DNA of 64,000 nucleotides, taken from the NCBI GenBank assembly GCA_038030265.1, contig CM075942.1, forward strand, positions 64,608,926-64,672,925. Reading direction: 5' to 3'. Origin of the DNA: Corythucha ciliata. Its lineage: Eukaryota > Arthropoda > Insecta > Hemiptera > Tingidae. How positions within the stretch are numbered: the first letter of the stretch is position 1; every line of letters starts with the position of its first letter. Shown here one piece after another: positions 45,401 through 55,369 of this stretch. The notes beneath the pieces were generated by a model that had not been told where the DNA came from, searched no databases, and saw only the letters and a program-made list of their open reading frames with translations. A program made the position numbers and the translations under genes.

Positions 45401-46108
45401 AATTATAATTTTCGGCTGTGGTTGAAAGTACGCCAGTCCGAGGCATCAGGGCTAAAACTGAAAAAAACGCTTCCACGGATGAAAGTGAACAAAAAAAAGA
45501 TAATGCGGGGCAAAAATGTTCAAAAATCCACTTATTTGCGGTTGATATTGAGAAAAATCACTACTAGCCCGCCTAGAATTTAGAGAAACGATAACTTTTG
45601 CCACTTTTTCTCAAATTTTGAATAAGTGGTAATTCGCTGTAAAAAAGGTAAAACATAGCTATAAGTTGCAGCAAAAATTGAGGAAAACTCCAATTCACGG
45701 ATAAAATTGAGGAAACTCACTAATTCGTGGATAAATTGTGTAGAAAAAGCTATCATTCGTGGGTAAAATTGAAAGTATTCAAATTTTCGACTGTTAGTGA
45801 AAATACGCAAATATTGCGGATTCTGAAAGCAACTTTGTGGCTAAAATTGAGAAAAACCGCGAATTCATGGCAAAGTAAGTGTAAAAACAACCGCTACTTC
45901 CCGACTAAAATTGAGAAAATATCCAATTTGCGGCTTAAACTGAGCACAAACTCTAATTGGCCTAATAATACCTAGAACTCGTGGCTAAATTAAGGGGAAA
46001 TCCATAATTTGATGCTACGTAATAATTTTATTTCTTGCTTATTTAGTGACTCAAGGGGCCTCATAGAGATTTCCGCCCCGGGCCCCGATAGGTGTCGGTC
46101 CGCCAGTG
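42415..46108 (-). mobile_element. Reversed, truncated copy of the 26775-type element
   Basis: The terminus GGTGTCGGTCCGCCAGTG (46091-46108), the GC-rich sub-terminal block and the following family A units match 26775-28980 in reverse, for about 2.2 kb once the foldback insertion (43059-44757) is removed. The other end is missing; sequence changes at 42415 to a different element copy. The flank after 46108 is TTCAAGAT, with no matching partner found. Together with 26775-29647 it forms a very large inverted repeat about 13 kb apart. Confidence 0.8.
43059..44757. mobile_element. Foldback-like element with inverted 151-bp tandem arrays (1699 bp)
   Basis: The ends TGCACGTGAACCTGGCGG and CCGCCAGGTTCACGTGCA are perfect inverted repeats, and the arms stay nearly identical inward for more than 230 bp. 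Each arm contains about four copies of a 151-bp unit (starts at about 43202, 43353 and 43504) with GTGTGCCGCCAACTTCACGC and CGTTTGTTTAGCCCA. The arms meet near 43845. The right arm also has about five copies of a 21-bp unit (44436-44545). Flanks CAGAACGAAA and CAGAGCGAATA resemble a degenerate 9-10-bp target duplication. The uninterrupted target is seen at about 28395-28440. Long frames (43949-44614) are repeat translations. No transposase. Confidence 0.85.
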
Positions 46109-46681
46109 TTCAAGATGTCCTCTTCTTGAAAATGAAGGGCACAAACTTTGTCTTTGAGAGTTAAACCCCGTTCGGCTTGTGGGGTTTGCAGAATTTCCAT
46201 CTAGTTAGTTGATCCTACGAACATTTTTCATAAATCAAAAAAGAAAGCATCATAGGCATTAGGGAGACGTGGGCGGTGGGGAGTCTGCGGGATAGGGCTT
46301 CAGTTTCCGTATATTATAGACGTCGTCGGGAGGTAACAAGGGGGGGAATGGAAGCAAGAGCCCAAAAATGAACACAAATAACATAGATTTTGGTATAGGT
46401 GGTCTGAAACAGCAGGTTTGTTCCAACATCCCCTAGAACTATAGTTGAAACACATTCTAAAGAAACCTAGAAATCATTAAAACCAATTTGTTCTACTTGT
46501 AATTTGTTCCAGTTAATTTTTGTATCATTTCCAGAGATTATGATTGGCTGCTGAGAGCAAATGCCCCAGGCAGACGTTCATATTCGTACTCAGCTCATCA
46601 TTATATCTACCCAATGGAGCTAGTTTCATGACTATGCTCTTCCGGTTGACTGGGACTGTCGCCAGCTCTCTGTCGGGAATT
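46109..46681. other. Unique sequence, no gene recognised
   Basis: AT-rich sequence between element ends. No frame, splice pair or repeat was recognised. Confidence 0.5.
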
Positions 46682-46940
46682 CCTAATTTACTGACCCTGA
46701 GTTGTCTTTACTGATCAGGTACTTAAAATGCTCAGATCGAGGTTACATTTTGCATACAACAAACCAGACGGGTTTTCCTCAGAGTGTTTTCTCTACTGAC
46801 CAGGTACCGGAAGCCCAGTTGAGATCAAATTTTAGGGCGAGTCGTATTGACCCACGCGTAAGTTGTTTGCGAAATTTCAGCTCGTACCATGCATTGTAAG
46901 TACCCGGTCAGTAGAGATAACTCTGGGTCAGTAAATTAGG
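46682..46940. mobile_element. MITE-like TIR element (259 bp)
   Basis: The ends CCTAATTTACTGACCC and GGGTCAGTAAATTAGG are perfect inverted repeats. The similarity continues inward (GAGTTGTCTTTACTGATCAG versus its partner GAGTTATCTCTACTGACCGG), giving arms of about 45 bp. A further internal TCTACTGACCAGGTAC copy lies at about 46791. No target duplication is visible. Confidence 0.8.
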
Positions 46941-47606
46941 CACTCTCTTCTCCATCCAACAGCGATGTAACAGGCCGTGCTTAGATAAAGTGGTATTTCA
47001 GAAAATGAGCTCACAGTGACTTTAAATTCACACAATCATGTTAAATTGCCTCGACATTTAAAAAAAGTTTAAAAAATCACTGAGGGATTTTAGTGCGTGT
47101 CACTGTCAAGTGCCGGTCTAGTATAAATTGGTCCCTAGAAATTGAGAGAATAATATGTTTATTTTTGCCAAACAAAATTGTCACGTCTATATTTTCACTA
47201 TTTAGCGTGGATCAAGCTTAAACTGGCATTACCGACAATTCCACCGTTTCCTGGCAAGAAGAAGTTTGAAAAACCTTACTTTTGGTATTTTGAAGAGAGG
47301 AGTGCTGCTTTTATTTTCCTCCCTCAGTAATTTCCTGTTATTATGGTACCCAGTTGTACACTGAGGTACACTGCAGGTCATATTTCTATGAAATACAGAA
47401 ACTTAATGATTATAATGAGTAATAATAGCGAAAATAACAAAATAAAACCGACTTTCCCTAATTTTTACATCGTAACGATTACATTAATAGACGCGCTGTC
47501 ATAGGTAGCGACCTCTGGCGCGAGCAAACCGCGGAACTTTCCTTGAAACCGCTGTTTTGTAAAATGATAAGAGCAGAGTGAAGCAACTTGGTATCTATAC
47601 AACTTC
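46941..47606. other. Unique sequence, no gene recognised
   Basis: AT-rich. A minus-strand open stretch with AG/GT edges (about 47293-47347, KLLREENKSSTPLFKIPK) was seen but has a poor acceptor and does not fit the neighbouring phases. Confidence 0.4.
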
Positions 47607-47680
47607 GGCCGAAACAGTCCACGACCCTAAGAAAAACAGCCCGCGACCCTACTTGGGGTCGCGACCCCGGGTTTGGGAAC
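47607..47680 (+). mobile_element. Lone right end of the 7793-type hAT-like element
   Basis: About 70 bp matching the right terminus of 7793-10784: GAAACAGTCCACGACCCTAAG, GGGGTCGCGACCC and TTTGGGAACC. The final bases differ (CGCG instead of CCTG), and no left end was found nearby, so it is a truncated or rearranged copy. Confidence 0.7.
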
Positions 47681-50280
47681 CGCGTCTATTTTACCGTTGA
47701 TATTATGTATAAATTGTAGTAGAAGTAACAGGATTGCTCATCACATCTGATGAAGCTGAGTACGAGCCATCTATTTGTGGGAGGGAGGGGGGGACAAAGG
47801 AAAATACAATATACAGGGGAAGGAAGAAAATCAAATCGTAATTTTGGTATTATGTTTATGTTTTGGAGGAGCCCTCTTATTCCCTACACACCCTCCCAGT
47901 TTGACATGAGTAATCCAAGTTTACAAATCGATGTACCCGACCGAACGATAAATTTTGTAAGAGTTTATAGCTATGGCTTCCGCATAAGAAATTCTCTCAC
48001 TCGTGAAGGAAGTGATAAACTACATAAACTCTCGAAAAACCACTCTCATCTCAACTGCGGCCCCTCTTACTTTTTATGCACGCATAGAAAAAGGGGACTA
48101 GGCATGATTGACTCACCTCGATTCAAAGAAGCCTCCCACGATGCTGTAAATAATTTATTTCGCTCCTCAGGAACCCCTCCCCACCGAAGAACAAACTGAC
48201 ATGTTGCAAGTCGCTTTCAATCTCTGAAGTCGCGTGTCATTTTCTTCAGTTAATAAACATCGATTGCTCAAGAAGGTCGAGCCCCTGCCAACTTCCTTAG
48301 TCCTAAAATTCCTTCGTGACAACAGCAATATTTATTCTTAAAAAGTATGATAATACTGGCTTTTAGAATATTCAATAGAAATGCAGTCGTTCTCAATTCC
48401 TTTAAAACTTTGTTTACTGGTACTAAGATATGTACACTATGCATCTGAGTAATTAATTTCTTCCAGTGCCTTGAAAACGCCCTTCAAATGTGCAGAGAGA
48501 TGGAATTGGCACGAGAGTGACGTAGGTCAAGTAAATACGAATTGATACACAGTCATTTCCTCGCCCCTATGAGTGGTTGAGTGAAAATAACATTGCCGAC
48601 CTGGGCCTAATTCACCTCCAAAAAATTACATTGATTCCACACTCTTCGATATTTAAACAATCGAAAAAGACGTGGAATGAGCCCATCGAACGATTAAAAG
48701 TCAATTTAGCACCAAATTGTTTGGAAAATACCCCGACCTATGGGGTTTAAACGTCCGCGAACCCCACCAGTTCTTGCAGCTGACCTTGATCAACAAATCA
48801 GATTTAGCTGAAGAGGTAAATTAGAACCTCGATTTCAAAACGATCTCAAAAATTTGAGGCGTGCATGACGATTTTAAATTCAGTTACTCGGTACTGCTGA
48901 TGGAAAAATCTTGGACTTTTCCGGGAAATCTTCCCAGTTTGATATCGATTGACCTCATTTGAAGAACACCAACGCCCCTATTCACTGGGAGAATGATTTT
49001 TGATAAATTTAAAGATCCCTAACTAAAGACTGATGACTAATTAAAGTTTGAAATTAATGGTCAGATTTTTATTATCGATAATCTTCATTCATGGAAATAA
49101 ATAATATGAACGCTGAATGCTATAATTGCTTGATATGATGTGATAAACAGATTCCACACGGTGTCACTTGTGGTTTAACACGAGTTTGAGGGGGAAAATA
49201 AAAGAGTTATGACAAATTACCTTGATGCGCCGAAGAACTGAATCTGCCAAATGGAACATGTTCTTGTCTTGTTATAATAATTTAATTCCACTCCTATCTA
49301 ATTTCGTAGAAACCATTCGTGCTGAGATCAAGATCAACAACAAAAACACGCACAAATGTTGTTCTCTTCCTTTTTTTTGCACTTGCACAACATGACACAC
49401 TCGCGGATCCCGAAACTAAAGTAAAAAAAAAAAACACACACGATTATCTTACGCGCCTGATAAATGCAATAAAACGAAAGTACAGGCCTATAATGACGGA
49501 AAAAAGGGGGTATTTCTTTCTTTTTTTAAAAAGCCTCGCACCAGGAGGGGCAGGAAAGTATAGGATTGAGACCTGACACGGATAGCTCCCAAGTGGGGGC
49601 GGCAATTCGACTGTAACGTTAGAGAAAACGGCCGTCTGTCTCTCCCCCGAAGTTTTTACACGCCACCGCCTCTTCTTGTTTTGCTCAGGGGGCTGTTTGT
49701 TCATCAGCTGTGCTGGACTGACTACCCCACGACATGCGCAACGAGGGTTTCTCGCCGGTTTGAACGATTTATTTGCCGCAAAAAAAAAAAATAATAATTA
49801 TGATGATAAAAGTAATAATAAAAAGAAATGAATACAAAACATACAAAAGGAAATTTTTCAAAAAAAAGTAAGCTGGGCAACTCTCAAAACTCCAATTTCT
49901 ATGCAGTAACCAGGTTTTATTTTACGGTAGAAGGAACACTTCCCTCTCTACAGTTGGAGAAATGTGAAGAAAGTCTTTATTATTCTATTCCTAATAATTA
50001 AAAGCTTCAAATTATTACACCTTCATCCGGACGTTTGTAAAATGATCATTTGTAAAAAAAAAAATGCTGTTCAAGATCGTCATAATAAAATAAAGAAACT
50101 AGTCACAACAAAACCGTCACTCTTCCTATCAAGCCTAATACAATACTGAACGACAGTTGAGCCATTGCTGGTCATTGCATACCTACCCAAACATGAGTAG
50201 AGCAAAGCGGCGTATGAAATCGGGATCTGCATTGACACTGTAACGGCAAGAAACTGTGGTGTTCACCGAAATACTAACAC
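47681..50280. other. Mostly unique sequence with one possible minus-strand exon
   Basis: No intact gene recognised. A short minus-strand frame 49221-49259 (MFHLADSVLRRIK) ends at a plausible donor, AAG|GTAATTTG, and could be a first coding exon, but its end phase does not fit the microexon at 23318. The plus-strand frame at 47750-48199 has no recognisable similarity. Simple tracts: A runs near 49424 and 49779. Confidence 0.35.
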
Positions 50281-53200
50281 CTGCCTGGTAGCTTACAGAG
50301 GTAAGCCCCTGCCAGAGGCCCCCGGTGGGGGGGGGGGCGAAGAGCTCAAAGATGAAAGCTTAAAAATGAGAATTTTTAGGTTATAAATGTTCATGGATTT
50401 AGGTAGGTGAAAACGAGTTTTTGTATACGGTTGGACAGCGATATTAGACCCTTCCGACGATTTTCAATCTACACGACCCAATTAATCGGAATGGAACGCA
50501 TGCAAGGAAGTGTAGCTGAATATCAGACTCAGTTCACAAAAGCGCTATTCTGAAGGCTCAAATTGAGAGAAATCACGCTTTCCGGCGGTAAATTCGCGTC
50601 TAAAATATAGAAAATAACGCTGATCCCCAGTTTTTTGCGGATAAAGATGAGAAGGCGCACTATAATATGCTGTCCTCGGGGCCAAGTACGCAGCAAAAAC
50701 TGTGGGAAAAAAGCGCTCATATTCCTGCTTTCATTCGCGGTATGACTTCCAGACCAAAATTGAGAAAAAGTCGCTGGTTCATGTTGTATAGATGCCACTT
50801 TATGGCTAAAATGTAGAAAAACCCCCTTACGAGCAGCTGCTCTTTGGCCAAGCACACGGCTAAAATTGCGACGTGCGGTGTGCCCCGATAATTATAATTT
50901 TGCAAGCGCAAAAAGCAAAAAATAAAAAAAAGATAAAAAATTGCAAAAAAGGAAGAAAAAGGCAAAACAAATAATACAGAAAAAGGTAAGTAAAGAAGAA
51001 GCTAATTAAAGTCTATAAAAATGAAATGAAATGAAGAAGAAAAAAAAAACGCTGATTCGGGAGAAAATTCGCAACTGCAAAATCACAAAAAATCATCATT
51101 TGCGAAAAACGCTAATTAACGGCAAAAACAGAAAACTCCACTAATTTAATAACTGCTAAAACTACGAAAAAACACTAATTCGCACAAAAAAAAATTGACA
51201 AAAAACGCTAATGAGCCGCTAAAATTCAGACAATCAGTAATTCGCGAATAAATTGTAAAGCATTGGTAATTAATTTGCGGCTAAAATTGAGAAAAATCGC
51301 TGATTCGTGGATAATGAATAGGACAAAAGGGGCTTAATCAAGAATAAATTCCAGAAATAGTATTAATTCGACCACAAAAATGAACAAAATCTGCTAATTC
51401 ACGTCTAAAATCGAGAAAAGCACTTAATTCAAATGAAAAATCGGTAGTGCCGGGACGAAATAGTTCACAAACCGCTAAATTGCGGATAATATTGAGACAA
51501 ATCACTAATTAGCGTGGCTAAAATTAAGAAAAACGCTAATTTGCCGCTCAAAATGAGAAAAACTTGTAATTCACTGCTAAAAAGGCATAAACTCGCTAAC
51601 TATGCAGCAAAATTGAGGAAAATGCCAATTCGTGGATAATAAAATTGGGAAAAAGCGCTAGTGTATGAATAAAGTCTGGGAATGACATTAATTCGCAGAC
51701 ACAAATAAGCAAAATCCGCTAATTCGCGGCTAAAATTGAGAAACACGGAGAATTGTGAAAAAGCAAATCCGTGGATTCTGAAAGAAAATTCGGGCCTGAA
51801 ACGGAAAAAAAACTGAAAGAAAATTCACAAACCGCTAAATGGCAGATAATATTAAGAAAAATCGATAAATAGCCCGGCTAAAATCAAGAAAATGGAGACT
51901 TGCCACTCTTGTAACTCACTGCTAAAAAGGCCTAAAATCGCTCATTTTGCTGCAAAATTGAGGAAAACGCCAATTCGAGGCAAAAATTAAGTGAAATTGC
52001 GGGACGAAAACGCTACTTTCTCATGCTGAAGTGCGAATTCGTGGCTAAAATTGAGGAAAATCGCTAGTTCATGAATGAGGGGAATAGCATCAATGCGCGG
52101 ACACAAATAAGCAAAATCCGCTAATTTGCGGCTAAAATTGAGAGAAACCCATATTCACGGCTAAAATAAGAGAAAAAGCAAATCCGTGGCTTCTGAAGGA
52201 AACTTCTGGCCTAAAATGGAGAGAAACTAAAAGAAAATGAAAAATAGGTAATGCCCGGACAAGAAAGTTCACAAACCACTAATTTGCGGATAACATTAAG
52301 AAAAATCACTAATTAGAGCGGCTAAAATGACGAAAAACGCTAATCTGCCGCTCAAAGTGATAACAACTTCCAATTCACTTTCTAAAAAGGCATAAAATCG
52401 CTAATTTTGCAGCAAAATTGAGAAAAACGCCAATTCGAACCAAAAATTAAGTAAAATTACGGGACGAAAACGCTACTTTCTCGCTGCTAAAGTGCGAATT
52501 CGTGGCTGAAATTGAGGAAAATCGCTGATTCGTGGATAATAAAATGGGGATGAAAAGCGCTGGTTCATGCATAAAGTCCAGGAATAACATCAATTCGCGG
52601 ACAGAAATAAGCAAAATCCGCTAATTTGCGGCTAAAATTGAGAGAAACGCTAATTCACGGCTTATGTTTGAGAAAAAGCTAATCCGTAGTGTCGGAAAGA
52701 AACTTCGGACCTAAAACGGAGAAAAGCTATAGGTGAATGAAAAATTGGTAATGCCCGGACAAGAAAGTTCACAAACCACTAATTTGCGGATAACATTAAG
52801 AAAAATCACTAATTAGAGCGGCTAAAATGACGAAAAACGCTAATCTGCCGCTCAAAGTGAGAAAAACTGCTAATTCACTGCTCAAAAGGCATAAAATCGC
52901 TAATTTTGCACCAAAATCGAGAAAAACGCCAATTCGTGGCAAAAATTAAGTAAAATTGCGGGACGAAAACGCTACTTTCTCGCTGCTGAAGTGCGAATTC
53001 GCGGCTAAAATTGAGGAAAATCGCTGATTCGTGGATAATGAATTGGGGATGAAAAGCGCTGGTTCATGAATAAAGTCCAGGAACAACATCAATTCGCGGA
53101 CACAAATAAGCAAAATCCGCTAATTTTCGGCTAAAATTGAGAGAAACCCTGATTCACGGCTCAAATTAGAGGAAAAGCAAATCCGTGGCTTCTGAAGGAA

Positions 53201-53880
53201 ACTTCGGGCCTAAAACGGAGAGAAACTAAAAGAAAATGAAAAATTGGTAATGCCGGGACAAAATAGTTCACAAACCGCTAATTGGCGGCTAATATTAAGA
53301 AAAATCACTTACTGGCGAGGCTAAAATGAAGAAAAACGCTAATTTGCCGCTCAAAGTGAGAAACACTGTTAATTCACTGCTCCAAAGGCAAGGAAAACGC
53401 CAATTCGTGGCAAAAATTAAGTAAAATTGCGGGACGAAAAAGCTACATTTTCGGTGCTGAAGTGCGAATTCGCGGCTAAAATTGAGGAAAATCGCTGAGT
53501 CGTGGATAGTAAATTGGGAAAAAAGCGCTAGTTCACGAATAAAGTCCAGAAATAACATAAATTCGCGGACACAAATGTGTTAAATCCGCTAATTCACGGC
53601 TGAAATTGAAGAAAACGCTAATTCACGGCTAAAATTGGAGAAAAAGGAAATCCGCGGCTTCTGAAAGGAAACTTCGAGCCTAAAATGAAGAAAAGCTAAA
53701 ATTGAATGAAAAATTGGTAACGCCGGTACAAAATAGTTCACAAACCGCTAATCGGCGGCTAATTTTGAGAAAAATCACTATTTACCGCGGCTAAAGTGAA
53801 GAAAAACGCTAATTTGCCGCTTAAAGTGAGCAAAACTGCCAATTCACTGCTAAAAATGCAGCGAGTTATTATTGTGCTTT
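50281..53880 (-). mobile_element. Reversed family A-rich element with higher-order repeats
   Basis: The left part (50281-50500: CTGGTAGCTTACAGAGG, a G run, then AGAATTTTTAGGTTATAAATG) is a diverged inverted copy of the right terminus seen at 17440-17529. From 50520 the interior is family A in minus orientation. The 50520-50870 part also matches 8440-8790. No second terminus or target duplication was found before 53880. Confidence 0.6.
51425..53880 (-). repeat. Higher-order repeat of family A, period up to about 500 bp, six copies
   Basis: The landmark (A/G)TTCACAAACC(G/A)CTAA occurs at 51463, 51823, 52267, 52767, 53266 and 53736, spacings of 360, 444, 500, 499 and 470 bp. It is preceded by GGTAATGCC(C/G)GGACA and followed by the same order of units each time, including GCAAATCCGTGGCTTCTGAA. 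The 52267, 52767 and 53266 copies are the most alike, so they are the youngest duplications. Confidence 0.85.
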
Positions 53881-54059
53881 AATCGTTAATTGGGGATTTG
53901 GGGCACAGAACTGAACAAAGTTTACAAATTTTGCCGACTTCTCCCGCTAAATCACCAATTTTTCTATATATTGGAGCTCAGGTGGCTTAATTTCAAATTT
54001 TTCACTGGAATCATGCAGTTTTCAGGCCACTTAAAACTTTTCAAGAAAAAATTGACAGT

Positions 54060-54800
54060 AATGTAGGAGGGAATTGATAGTTGACGGCGAAATCGGTAGT
54101 TTCAAGGAAATAGGTAAACGAATTGATAGTTAATAGGACAAAATTGACAGTTCATAGCCGAAATTGACGGTTTCCAGGACGAAATTGATGAACAGCAACA
54201 AAATTTACAATTTTGAATGACGAAATGGACAGTTTTTTTGGACAAAATTTACAGTTTCCTGGATGGGAATGATAGTCTTGAATGGGAAAATTGGCATTTA
54301 TAGGACAAAATTGACAGTTTCTCGAACGAAATAGACAGTTTCCGACACAAATGTCCATCGATAGTTTCCAAGACGAAATTGACAGTTTTGAACGACAAAA
54401 TTCACAGTTTTGAATGAAGAAATTGACATTTCTGGTGTAGTTGACAGTTTTAATTCGAAATTGACAGTTTATGGGACGAAATAGACACTTTTTGGGACAA
54501 ATGTCCATTGATGCTTTCCAAGACGAAATTGACAGTTTCAAACGACCAAATTAACAGTATTTAATGACGATATTGACAGTTTTGAATGATGAAATTGACA
54601 TTTCTGGGACGGAATTGGCAGTTTCAAGGACGAAATTGACAGTTTCGACGATTTTCCGGTGATCGAGCTTGTTCTGAGCCCGAATTGTCTAATACTAATC
54701 CCTCGGTTTGGAATGTTTTGTTATGATGTAGAACGAAATTGACGATTTCCAAGTCGAAACTGTCAGTTCCTAGAACGAAATTGACAATTTTCGAGGGAGG
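54060..54800. repeat. Family E array, 21-bp unit
   Basis: The unit is about AAATTGACAGTTTTGAACGAC, 20-22 bp. A composite unit with ACAAATGTCCAT recurs about 147 bp apart (54343 and 54490), seven basic units. Since 21 is a multiple of three, the minus strand stays open for 129 codons (54152-54541) with a seven-residue period. I take that frame as an artefact. Confidence 0.8.
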
Positions 54801-54819
54801 GTCTTGGAAAATCCACAGT

Positions 54820-55320
54820 TTTGAACCCGACACGAATGGTCAATTTTGGCCATTTTTGGGGAGCGAAAGTGGTTCGTTTTTGCTATTCCAAGGTCACAAT
54901 GTTCGTCAGTTTTTAAGCCATTTCAAGGCGCGAATCTGTGAGTTCAGTCATTTTTGGGGGAGTAGGCAGCCACTTTTAGGGATTAAATGTGATTCTGTTG
55001 GTCACTTTTTGGGCTCAGGTCAGGTCGCAGTTTAGCTACCCTCAAAGAGGCCAAACGCTTTCTAAGGGGCGCGAATGACCAGTTCGATATTTATGAGAGC
55101 GATACACTTTGAAGATGGAAATTTTTAGGACTTCAGTTATTTTAGGGCACGAATTTTTCAGTTTGGCAATTTACAAGTGTGTGGAATGGTCTGTTTGGCC
55201 ATTTTTAGAGCGCGAATTTACAGTTTTGCCATTATCAGGGTAGAAACAGTCAGTTAAAATATTTGCATGGCGCGAATCATCAGTTTAGCAATTTTTAAGG
55301 CACATAAAGTCATTTCCCAC
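54820..55320 (-). repeat. Family B array, inverted
   Basis: The complement of the unit at 1320-2040: CAGTTTGGCCATTTTTAG then GCGCGAAT, diverged. The plus-strand frame at 54739-55035 reads through it and is not taken as a gene. Confidence 0.6.
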
Positions 55321-55369
55321 ACCCAGATAAAGTAATTAGATAAGTAATTAATTATTTTGAATAACAGCC

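Noticed and set aside
26775..46108. A single 19-kb transposon with inverted ends
   Set aside because: The flanking 8-mers (GTCTGCAA and TTCAAGAT) do not match, while the left copy has its own right end at 29647 with a matching GTCTGCAG.
47293..47347. 55-base minus-strand exon reading KLLREENKSSTPLFKIPK
   Set aside because: Weak acceptor and phases that do not fit the microexon at 23318 or the candidate at 49221.
47750..48199. 149-codon plus-strand frame
   Set aside because: No recognisable similarity, no supporting splice or polyadenylation context; composition like surrounding intergenic DNA.
54152..54541. 129-codon minus-strand frame with seven-residue repeats
   Set aside because: It follows from a 21-bp tandem unit, and composition and position give no sign of a gene.
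3255..55320. CRISPR array, because unit lengths of 28-31 bp resemble CRISPR repeats
   Set aside because: Units are directly abutting and diverged, without unique spacers, and the genome is eukaryotic.
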